This document shows, piece by piece, positions 26,115 to 35,300 of a DNA stretch of 64,000 nt. The notes below the pieces were generated by a model. It was not told the DNA's origin and ran no database searches. It saw only the letters and a list, made by a program, of their open reading frames with translations. Made by a program: the position numbers and the translations under genes. Each line of letters begins with the position of its first letter. Within the stretch, counting starts at the first letter, position 1. Source of the stretch: Lacrimispora defluvii (GTDB lineage Bacteria; Bacillota; Clostridia; Lachnospirales; Lachnospiraceae); contig JAAOXG010000026.1 of assembly GCA_013036995.1 (NCBI GenBank), forward strand, positions 26,537 through 90,536, given 5' to 3'.

Positions 26115-26345
26115 AAAAGCCTCCTACACAGAAATATTCTCAATACGGCGGTTCCTTGCTTTTAGGCTAACTTTTACTATAGCACAGCATAAAGATTATT
26201 TTCAAGTGAAACCATAATCCTACACGGAAATGATAGATTCTGATTCTCCATGATAGTTATTCATACTCCCAAATAGAAATCTACCGTTGTATATGAGGAG
26301 GGGGGGCGGTAAATTTAAGTAAATAAAAGAGACCGAAGGGAGAGC

Positions 26346-27308
26346 ATGAACATGAAGTGGGCAAAACAACGTCAGGCCGGATACCCATCCAGGCATTCAG
26401 GCAGTAAAAATATCTGGTTTTATATCTGGAGAGATAAATGGCTGTATCTGATGCTGGCACCTGTCATCACCTATTATATTGTATTTAAATATGTGCCTAT
26501 GTATGGCCTTATCATTGCCTTTAAAGATTATAATGTTTTTAAGGGAATTACCGGGAGCAAATGGGTTGGTCTGCTTAACTTTAAACAGGTTTTCCAGACA
26601 GATCTGTTCTGGTTGTCCATTAAAAACACCTTAATACTTAATCTGTCTACACTGGCTGTAAATTTTCCATTAACCATACTGGTTGCATTAATGCTGAATG
26701 AAGTTAAATATCCTTTGTTCCGGCGCGTATCCCAGTCATTTCTTTATCTGCCTCACTTTATGTCATGGGTGGTGGTGGCAGGCATTGCAACCAATCTGTT
26801 TGCACAGACCGATGGAAGCGTAAATCAGATGATCAAGCATCTGGGATTCAATGGGATTCCTTTCTTAAACAGCAGCGGATGGTGGGTCTTCACTTATGTT
26901 ATATGCAATGTGTGGAAGGAAATTGGCTGGGGAACAATTATTTATCTGGCGGCTATAACCGGTATTGATGAATCCCTGTATGAAGCCGCCTACATAGACG
27001 GTGCAGGCAAAGTTCAGCGTATTCTTTATATCACCCTTCCTATGATCCGGTCAGTGATTATTGTCATGCTGATTCTGTCTATCAGTAAAATGATGAGTAT
27101 CGGTCTGGACGCTCCTTTGCTTCTTGGTAACACCAAGGTAATCCATGTGTCAGAAGTAATCAGTACCTATATTTATCGTCTTGGTATTGTAAAGGCAGAG
27201 TACAGTTTATCTACAGTAATCGGTCTGTTTCAGTCAGCCGTCAATATTTTCATACTGATTCTAGCAGATCGTTTTGCCAAACTGATCGGAGAAGAGGGAA
27301 TCTTATAG
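26346..27308 (+). CDS. LplB-type sugar ABC transporter permease
   Basis: A 320-residue permease of the CUT1 LplB group: six hydrophobic segments starting at WLYLMLAPVITYYIVF, the marker YVPMYGLIIAFKDYN, and the EAA loop YEAAYIDGAGKVQRILYITLP. With the next permease it forms the import channel for an oligosaccharide or complex-polymer fragment. No ATPase gene is in the operon; such systems share an MsmK-like ATPase encoded elsewhere. Confidence 0.9.
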   Translation: MNMKWAKQRQAGYPSRHSGSKNIWFYIWRDKWLYLMLAPVITYYIVFKYVPMYGLIIAFKDYNVFKGITGSKWVGLLNFKQVFQTDLFWLSIKNTLILNLSTLAVNFPLTILVALMLNEVKYPLFRRVSQSFLYLPHFMSWVVVAGIATNLFAQTDGSVNQMIKHLGFNGIPFLNSSGWWVFTYVICNVWKEIGWGTIIYLAAITGIDESLYEAAYIDGAGKVQRILYITLPMIRSVIIVMLILSISKMMSIGLDAPLLLGNTKVIHVSEVISTYIYRLGIVKAEYSLSTVIGLFQSAVNIFILILADRFAKLIGEEGIL

Positions 27309-27324
27309 AAAGGGGGTCATCGTT

Positions 27325-28206
27325 TTGAAAATTATGGGTGTCAGTAAAAAGAAAGCAATAAATTGGGGGACTGTGATAAACTATTTGTTGCTGACGATCT
27401 TGGTAGTTATATGCTTTTATCCATTTTTAAATGTAGTTGCTTATTCCTTTAGCAGCAACCGGGCAGTTTTATCCGGAACCGTTACTTTTTTTCCAATTGA
27501 AATGCAGCTGGATGCATATAAGGAGATTGTACATAGAGGGCAGATCTGGACAGCAATGAGAGTAACCATGGTGGTAACAATGTTAGGGACTGCCCTTGGC
27601 CTGATACTGACTGTATTTGCAGCCTATGCACTTTCAAAGGATAAATTGAAGGGACGCAAATGGATATCAGGAATGATCCTGTTTACCATGTATTTCAACG
27701 GAGGTATCATTCCAACCTTCCTGGTTATAAAAAATCTGGGAATGTTTGACCAGCTTACCTCACTTTATATTCCATCTGCTGTAAATGTTTTTAATTTCAT
27801 TGTGATGAGAACCTTTTTCCGGGAAATCCCCAAAAGTCTGGAAGAGGCTGCTTATCTCGATGGAGCAACGGACGTACAGATTCTCTTTAAGATTGTTCTT
27901 CCCTTATCCATGCCGATTATCGCTACCATCGGACTTTTCTATGCTGTTTATTACTGGAATGACTATTTTAATGCTCTTATTTATATTCAGTCCCCTGAAA
28001 AGTATACCCTCCAGCTTCGTCTGAGAAGTCTTCTTTTTGCTGGAGAGCTGGGGGCGGCAGGCAACGAGGGTCTGGCACAGCAGGTAATGGCAGAATCGTT
28101 AAAGATGGCATGTATCGTGGTCGGAACTGTTCCCATACTGGCTGTCTATCCATGGCTTCAGAAATATTTTGTAAAGGGTGTAATGCTGGGCTCTGTGAAA
28201 GGCTGA
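27325..28206 (+). CDS. YtcP-type sugar ABC transporter permease
   Basis: A 293-residue CUT1 permease (YtcP/MalG group) with six hydrophobic segments, FYPFLNVVAYSFS at the first helix, FNGGIIPTFLVIKNLGM and the EAA loop LEEAAYLDGATDVQILFKIVLP. The start is TTG 27325 with AGGGGGT 8 bases upstream. It lies 16 bases after the first permease. Confidence 0.9.
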   Translation: MKIMGVSKKKAINWGTVINYLLLTILVVICFYPFLNVVAYSFSSNRAVLSGTVTFFPIEMQLDAYKEIVHRGQIWTAMRVTMVVTMLGTALGLILTVFAAYALSKDKLKGRKWISGMILFTMYFNGGIIPTFLVIKNLGMFDQLTSLYIPSAVNVFNFIVMRTFFREIPKSLEEAAYLDGATDVQILFKIVLPLSMPIIATIGLFYAVYYWNDYFNALIYIQSPEKYTLQLRLRSLLFAGELGAAGNEGLAQQVMAESLKMACIVVGTVPILAVYPWLQKYFVKGVMLGSVKG

Positions 28207-28254
28207 CAGGTCCGGGATTTCAATACACTAAATTATATGATTGGAGGAAGGTAT

Positions 28255-29907
28255 ATGAAAAAGGTAAGGCATTTTCTGGCAGGGGGATTGATTTTTGCAA
28301 TGGCAGTCAGTATGATTGGATGTGGAAGTACGGGAGAGGTTTCTAAAAATGCAGACACAAAGGTTACTGCAGTATCGGAAGCAGCGGGAGGAAAAGAGGA
28401 ATTTAAAACTACCTACGGTTCTAAAAAATTTGACGATGTAACGATAACGGTTGAAGTGTTTGACAGAAGCAATGCACCGGAGGGTAGTACAGTAATTGAC
28501 AACAGATGGACTAAATACATTAATCAGGAAATGAACAAAGTAGGAATTACCGTTAAATTTGTGGCTGTTCCAAGATCTGATGAAGTGAATAAAGCCCAGC
28601 TTATGATGGCCTCCGGCACTGGTCCGGATATTATGATCTGCTATACGTCCTCTGTTGTGGAAGGATTTTATAAGGATGGAGGAACCTATGACCTATCGCC
28701 CTACGTGGATGGAGAAGATCAGGCAAAAAACTTAAAAGAATACATTGGTAAGGACTGTATGGATCTGGGACGGAATCAGCAGGGAGAGCTGTGGGCCATT
28801 CCGGCAAGACGTTCCACTACAGCCTCTACTAATCTCTTTATCCGTAAGGACTGGCTGGATGAACTGGGTTTGCAGGCTCCTACAACGAAAGAGGAGATGT
28901 ACCACGTTCTGGAAGAATTTAAAAAATATAAGCCCGATTCCTTTGCGGCAAGCTTTTGGGTATGTACCAAAGCCAGCGATATTCCTGGTGTAATGGCTAC
29001 CTCATTTTTAAAGAACATAAAGGATGAAAAAACTTATGCAATCGAAGCAGACTCTGCAACCAGCTTAATTTATATGGATCCGGGCTTTGGAGAGTATTTC
29101 AAATGGATGAACCAATTGTATAACGAAGGGCTGATAGATCCGGAATATTATGTGGACACTACGGAAAACGCCTTAAAAGAGGATTTCGTAAACGGTAAAG
29201 TCGGCTGTTTTGAATCCAATGTAAACTATAATGTTGACAGTCTCCGTGGAAGCTTATTAAAGGTGCTTCAGTCAACGGACCCCAAGGCGGATGTCATTAG
29301 CATTCCTCCTATAAAAAATGAAAATGACGGGGAAATTTATAATAAGAATTATCCCATTAACGGTGCTTATCTCTTTGTTCCGAAATCAGCAAAGAATGTG
29401 GAAGCAGCCGTGACATATCTGGATTGGCTTGCTACCAGGGAAGGGGGATTTACAATTTTCCACGGATTTGAAGGAGAGCATTTCAAGTATGATGATGCAG
29501 GGGTTCCCTGTGTTCTTGATGCGGGTTATAATACCAAGGACAAAGACTGGACCAGACATGATCTGTTTATCATTGGAAACCAGGGTTATTATAAGACTGC
29601 CGATGAATTCGCATTAGCGACCTCTAAGGAATGTCCAGGTTATGAAAACTATGTACTGGACAATTTTAAAAATGCTTCTGTCGGAATAATAAGACACGAT
29701 CCAACGTTTACTGCACCCACCGCTACAGAGAAAAATACGGAGATCAGTGTAATCAGGGAAGAGTATTTCGTAAAATTAGTTACCTGCCAGCCGGATAAAT
29801 TTGATGCCACATTACAGGAGTTTAAAGATAAACTAAAGAAAGCAGGATACGACCAGATTATCAAAGAACGAACGGATTATTATGACGGTGTATTTGCCGG
29901 AAAGTAA
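28255..29907 (+). CDS. Extracellular sugar-binding lipoprotein of the ABC importer
   Basis: A 550-residue lipoprotein: signal peptide with lipobox MIGC (Cys about residue 23) followed by a solute-binding protein of the LplA/YtcQ group (MMASGTGPDIMICY, IPARRSTTASTNLFIRKDWLDEL). It captures the substrate for the two permeases. I chose ATG 28255 because TTGGAGGAAGG lies just before it; an ATG 18 bases upstream is less likely. The substrate is unknown. Confidence 0.88.
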   Translation: MKKVRHFLAGGLIFAMAVSMIGCGSTGEVSKNADTKVTAVSEAAGGKEEFKTTYGSKKFDDVTITVEVFDRSNAPEGSTVIDNRWTKYINQEMNKVGITVKFVAVPRSDEVNKAQLMMASGTGPDIMICYTSSVVEGFYKDGGTYDLSPYVDGEDQAKNLKEYIGKDCMDLGRNQQGELWAIPARRSTTASTNLFIRKDWLDELGLQAPTTKEEMYHVLEEFKKYKPDSFAASFWVCTKASDIPGVMATSFLKNIKDEKTYAIEADSATSLIYMDPGFGEYFKWMNQLYNEGLIDPEYYVDTTENALKEDFVNGKVGCFESNVNYNVDSLRGSLLKVLQSTDPKADVISIPPIKNENDGEIYNKNYPINGAYLFVPKSAKNVEAAVTYLDWLATREGGFTIFHGFEGEHFKYDDAGVPCVLDAGYNTKDKDWTRHDLFIIGNQGYYKTADEFALATSKECPGYENYVLDNFKNASVGIIRHDPTFTAPTATEKNTEISVIREEYFVKLVTCQPDKFDATLQEFKDKLKKAGYDQIIKERTDYYDGVFAGK

Positions 29908-29948
29908 ATTTTGCAGGAAACAGTCAGAAAGTGAAAGGAGACACGTAG

Positions 29949-31058
29949 ATGTACAGTAGAAACGATGGCATGAATTATGCGCCGAAAGGAAAACCAGAGC
30001 CTGTGGTTGAAAAAGGGGATTTTTTCATAGCGGCGATTGCTTTAGACCATGGACATATTTATGGGATGTGCAATGGTTTAACTGAGGCAGGGGCAGTACT
30101 GAAATGGGTATACGATCCGGATCCGGTAAAAGTGGCTAACTTTGTCAAAGTTTTTCCTGAGGTAAAGGTGGCGGAATCTGAGGAGCAGATTCTTAAAGAT
30201 CCCATGGTGCATATGGTTTGCTCTGCGGCAGTAACAAGCCTGCGCTGTGCACTGGGTCTTCGGGTAATGGAAGCGGGAAAAGATTATTTTACAGATAAAG
30301 CACCACTTACCACTTTGGAGCAGCTGACAGCTGCAAAGGAAATGGTGAAACGAACCGGGAAAAAGTATATGGTATATTACAGTGAGCGGATCCATGTGGA
30401 GGCAGCGGTTTTTGCCGGACAGCTGATTGAGCAGGGAGCAATTGGAACACCCATACATATTGACGGTTTTGGTCCACACAGAGTGGGAGATCCTAAGGAC
30501 AGACCGGACTGGTTTTTCATAAAGGAAAAATACGGCGGTATTTTATGTGACATTGGAAGCCACCAGATTGAGCAGTTTCTGTATTACTGTAAGGTAAAGG
30601 ATGGAAAAGTACAGTATTCCCAGGTGGGGAATTTCGGGCATCCGGAATATCCTGAACTGGAAGATTTCGGGGATGCGGTACTTCTGGGAGACAATGGGGC
30701 AACCCAGCATTTTCGGGTAGACTGGTTCACTCCAAAAGGACTTTCCACCTGGGGGGACGGAAGAACCTTCATTCTTGGTACAAAGGGCTATATCGAATTA
30801 CGCAAATACGTTAATATCGGAGCCTGTGACGGAAGCTCAAACCATGTCTTTCTGGTCAATGAGGAAGGGGAGCAGCATTTTGAAGTGACCGGAAAGGTTG
30901 GTTACCCGTTCTTTGGGCAGCTGATTTTAGACTGCATGAACCGGACGGAAAATGCCATGACTCAGGAACATGCTTTTAAGGCGGCAGAGCTGTGTGTCAG
31001 GGCGCAAAACCAGGCAATTCGTATACAAGAGGAAGCGGGGAGGCAGAAACCATGTTAG
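29949..31058 (+). CDS. Gfo/Idh/MocA-family oxidoreductase
   Basis: A 369-residue NAD(P)-dependent sugar oxidoreductase. The Rossmann part starts at FIAAIALDHGHIYGM, an atypical form of the GxGxxG loop; a catalytic-type Lys/His pattern occurs in FTDKAPLTTLEQ and GGILCDIGSHQIEQFLYY. It presumably oxidises a sugar or cyclitol delivered by the adjacent ABC importer. Overlaps the next gene by 7 bases. Confidence 0.82.
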   Translation: MYSRNDGMNYAPKGKPEPVVEKGDFFIAAIALDHGHIYGMCNGLTEAGAVLKWVYDPDPVKVANFVKVFPEVKVAESEEQILKDPMVHMVCSAAVTSLRCALGLRVMEAGKDYFTDKAPLTTLEQLTAAKEMVKRTGKKYMVYYSERIHVEAAVFAGQLIEQGAIGTPIHIDGFGPHRVGDPKDRPDWFFIKEKYGGILCDIGSHQIEQFLYYCKVKDGKVQYSQVGNFGHPEYPELEDFGDAVLLGDNGATQHFRVDWFTPKGLSTWGDGRTFILGTKGYIELRKYVNIGACDGSSNHVFLVNEEGEQHFEVTGKVGYPFFGQLILDCMNRTENAMTQEHAFKAAELCVRAQNQAIRIQEEAGRQKPC

Positions 31059-32218
31059 ATATCGCGGTTGTTGGAACGGGAAATATCGCCCCGGCCCATA
31101 TCGAAGGTCTTCTTACTTTTCCAGACAGATGCCGGATCGTTGCTTTATGTGATATTTATCCGGAGAAGGCGGGAGCTTTAAAGGAGAAGTATCATCTTGA
31201 CTGCAAGGTTTTTGACGATCATCAGAAAATGCTTGACTCCGGTCTTAATATTGATGTGGTGCACATATGCACGCCCCCTTACGTACATGGGGAAATCGCC
31301 ATTCATTCCATGGATGCCGGCTGTCATGTGGTGGTGGAAAAACCTATGGCTGCCTGCCTTAAGGAGTGTGACGCCATGCTGGAGGCGGAAAAGAGAAATC
31401 ATGTAACTATGGCGTGTATTGCACAAAACCGCTTTCGTAACCAGATCTACAAATTGAAAAAGGTGGTTGACAGCAGAATTGCCGGAAAGATCTGTTTTGT
31501 TAATGTAAACTCCAGCTGGTGGAGAGGACATTGCTACTATGATCTATGGTGGAGAGGACTTTGGGAAAAAGAAGGCGGTGGTCCCACCTTAAATCATGCG
31601 GTACACCATATTGACATGCTTAACTGGTTGGAAGGAAAACTTCCGGAGGCAGTCATGGCCATGCTGGCAAACGTGATGCATGACAATTCAGAGGTAGAGG
31701 ACTTGTCTCTTGCCATGTTGGAATACCAGGACGGAAGTCTGGGGCAGGTAACAAGTTCTGTTGTACATCACGGAGAACAGCAGGGGATAGAGCTGCAGTG
31801 CGCTGACGCAAAGCTTTCGGTACCGTGGGATTTAAAAGCAGAAATCTCGAAGGCCAATGGCTTCCCTGAAAAAGGGGGAAATCAGGAACTGCTTGACAAA
31901 ATCCAAGCCTTTTATGAGGAAATACCGGATCTTTTATATGAAGGGCACACGGGAGAGATTGATGATATCCTTCGTGCAATTGAGACCGGAACCAGACCTT
32001 TGATTACAGGGGAAGATGGGAGAAAGACTGTGGAGCTGATTACAGCTATCTACAAAGCAGGATGTTTAAAAGAAAGGGTAAAGCTTCCGATCATGCCGGA
32101 GGATGAATATTATTCCTTCGAGGGAATCTTAAAAAATGCGGTCCGGTTTCATAAAAAAAGTGCATCGATTGAGAATTTTACTGACACTGTTATTACACTT
32201 GGAAATTATGAGAAATAA
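31052..32218 (+). CDS. Gfo/Idh/MocA-family oxidoreductase
   Basis: A 388-residue dehydrogenase with a classical nucleotide loop, IAVVGTGNIAPAHIEG, the family motif VVVEKPMAACLKECDAML (catalytic Lys of EKP) and GGPTLNHAVHHIDMLNWL. ATG 31052 overlaps the stop of the previous dehydrogenase and has GGGAGG upstream; the frame is open further upstream but inside that gene. Two such enzymes in one operon suggest consecutive oxidation/reduction of a sugar, as in keto-sugar or inositol routes. Confidence 0.88.
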   Translation: MLDIAVVGTGNIAPAHIEGLLTFPDRCRIVALCDIYPEKAGALKEKYHLDCKVFDDHQKMLDSGLNIDVVHICTPPYVHGEIAIHSMDAGCHVVVEKPMAACLKECDAMLEAEKRNHVTMACIAQNRFRNQIYKLKKVVDSRIAGKICFVNVNSSWWRGHCYYDLWWRGLWEKEGGGPTLNHAVHHIDMLNWLEGKLPEAVMAMLANVMHDNSEVEDLSLAMLEYQDGSLGQVTSSVVHHGEQQGIELQCADAKLSVPWDLKAEISKANGFPEKGGNQELLDKIQAFYEEIPDLLYEGHTGEIDDILRAIETGTRPLITGEDGRKTVELITAIYKAGCLKERVKLPIMPEDEYYSFEGILKNAVRFHKKSASIENFTDTVITLGNYEK

Positions 32219-32266
32219 TTGCAATGATTTTTTAAAATATCATACGGTAACGATTATAAAAATCGT

Positions 32267-32303
32267 AAAAAATGTCACAATATTGTATTGTGGCATTTTT
32301 TTT
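32267..32303 (+). terminator. Terminator of the sugar ABC operon
   Basis: AAAAATGTCACAATA-TTG-TATTGTGGCATTTTT pairs over 15 bases with one G-U pair, followed by more T residues. Confidence 0.85.
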
Positions 32304-32378
32304 GTAAAAACAGGCAAACTATGTAAAAAGAGATGTCATCATATGGGAAGGATTCTTAAATAAGGAGGAGCGCTTCTA

Positions 32379-35300
32379 TTGCAGATCTTAAATGGAAAAT
32401 TTAATTTTAATATAAATTCACCCTTTCTACCGGTGGCTTTAGTAATACTGAGTTTGTTAATCTGTTTTATTTTATTTATGCTGTATTACCGGTTCTATCA
32501 TTTTGATAAAAAAGTATGTTTCCCCTCCTGCTTTCAGGTAGCAGGAGATAAGCCAGGACCTGGTGAATGGGAGAAGCAGATGCTTGAACTGGCTAACGGG
32601 CACAGCCAGGTCCGGCTTACTGGAAACAGTTTTGTTTTAAACGATTATAATCAGGCTGCCTATAAAAAACTGAATCGGATCAGAGACAGAATTTCTGCAC
32701 TGTCTCCAGGCATTATTTCCCTGATTCCAGCTGCACGCTGGCTCTATGATAATTTCCAGCTGATGTACCGGGAGATGAAAAAAGTACGTACTTCCGGAAC
32801 CAGCTATGCCGTGCTGCCAATTCTGAAGGCGAAAGAATACCATAATTTCCCCCGGATCTATATTGTAGCAAAAAAGATGGTGGCTCTTTCCGGCGGACAT
32901 CTAAGTGAAGAAAACATCTCAGTCATGTTAAATGCCTATCAGCAAAAGATTGCGCTTACGGACAAAGAGATCTGGGTTTTACCGGAAATGCTGGGCTTTT
33001 GCATTCTGGAAGAAATCATTGCAGTTGCGGATGAAATTCTTCATATGATTGACGTAAAATCTAAGGCAGAAAAATTTCTTACTGAGAAGCTGGAACGCAA
33101 ACGGGGATCAGCAGATTTATCAGCGCTGCTTTGCAAAACAGAGGATAACTTAAAGCATAACTATTCCTTTCACGCACACGTGATCTATCTGATGAAAAAT
33201 ATGTCCTTTGATGAGGCATCCATTCAAAAATATTTAAAATATCATTTTGCTTCAAAGGACAAACATATGAAGACTTCCTCTGTATACCAGGAAGAAGGAA
33301 GAATACAATCCTTTCTCGAAACAAATATCAGGACGTTAATCGTCAGCTTACGAGATATCAATGAAGTCGATGAGGAAAAGTTTTTTGAAACCTATTCTGC
33401 ACTGGAACAGATTCTATCCCGGGATCCGGCAGGTGTTTATTCCAAAATGGATCTGGAGTCCAGAGGAATGTACCGCGGAATCATCGTTAAATTATCTCTC
33501 CGTTACCGGCTGCTGGAAGAAAAGATTGCAAAAGACTGTCTGGAGCTGGCGGTTCGTGGGCAGGATGGTCTCCATTGTTCTCATCACGTGGGGGCCTATC
33601 TTCTGGGGAAGGGGTATCCCCTTTTAAAAGCAAAGGCATTGGGAAAACCAATTCCCCAAAAAATCAGGAAAAAATGGAATGCAGTAGGGTTTCTTTATTT
33701 CTTATGCCTGATTTTTCTGTTTCTGGGACTGGAGGCCTGCTTACTGTATCTGTTCTGGAATATTAGCGGCATCCGGTCTGCCGGAAGATCTGTAATTATG
33801 GTTTTGACGGCTATGCCGCTGTTAATGGGCATTTCCATGGAAATAATTAATTTTATCTTCACCAGAAGAATAACGGTGAGAAAGATACCTGCTCTTGACT
33901 ATCTGGAAGAAATTCCGGAAGATGCCAGAACTTTTGTAGTCATGCCGGTTATTGTATCCTCAAAGGAGCAGGGACTTCAATATATGGAGCGTCTGCAGAA
34001 GCATTATCTTGCAAACCGGCAGCCAAATCTTTTCTTTGCATTGCTCCTTGATTTTGAAGACTCTAAGGATCAGTCCATGCCAAAGGATGATGGAATCCGA
34101 AGTGCCCTTGTGGAGCGCATGAAGGAGTTGAACCAGCTATACCCGTCAAAGGACCAGCGCTTTTCCCTGTTCTTTCGCTGCCGTAAATGGAATCAGGCAG
34201 AGAACTGTTATATGGGCTGGGAGAGAAAACGAGGAAAACTGGAAGAGTTTAATAACCTTCTGGACGGAACGGGAAAAGACAGTACCACATTTACAGACGT
34301 TTATTGTGATGAAAATCTTCTTACCACCTTCCAATATGTGATTACACTGGATGCAGATACCAATCTGATTCGCGATAATGCGGCAAAACTGGTGGGATTG
34401 ATTGATCATCCGTTAAACAGACCGGTTCTTGACCCGTCAGGCCGGAAGGTAGAGGAAGGCTATGTCATCATTCAGCCTTCCGTCAGAAATCATATTGCGG
34501 ATAAGAATGCCAGCAGGTTTACAAAAATATTCGGCGGAGAGACCGGACTTGCTCACTACGGAACTGTGATATCAGATATCTATCAGGATATCTTCAACCA
34601 GGGAATCTATATCGGGAAAGGGATCTATGACAGGAAAGCCTTCCGTACGGTACTTCATAACAAGGTACCGGAAAACAGGATTCTAAGCCATGATCTTTTT
34701 GAGAGCTGTTATGCAAGAACGGCATTTTCCAGTACAGCCAGGATTATGGATAATTTTCCAAACAGCGTTTTATCATTTACAAAAAGAGAACACCGCTGGC
34801 TGCGGGGAGACTGGCAGCTGGTGCCTTGGCTGTTTATTAGTAAAACAGCGGATGGCAGAAGCCTGAGCCCACTGTCCAGGTGGAAAATTTTTGACAACTT
34901 AAGAAGAAGCCTGGTTCCGTTCAGTAAAACCTTGTTTATACTCCTGAACTTTTTGTGGCTGCCAGAAGCTTATTATCTTTGGCTGCCTCTTGTTTTCTTC
35001 AATGATCTGTTTAATCTGATTATTTTATTATTGGCCGTGATCACTCAAAAGCTCATCCGGCCAAAGCTTGCGTTTGTATATAAAGGATTTTTAAAAGAGC
35101 TGTCGGTGATGTTAGTCAGAGCATTTCTGGAATTTACAATTATGCCCTACCGCGCTTATGTGGCACTGGATGCAATTGTCAGAACTCTGTACCGGTTAAT
35201 GATCAGTAAAAAAAATCTGCTTCGCTGGAATACGGCCGAATCCGTGGATGCCTCCGTGATCAATACCAGAAGAGGTTATTTCCTCACCATGTGGAGCTCT

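Noticed and set aside
32197..32363. Open frame over the end of the second Gfo/Idh gene and terminator
   Set aside because: Runs through a strong terminator hairpin and has no ribosome site.
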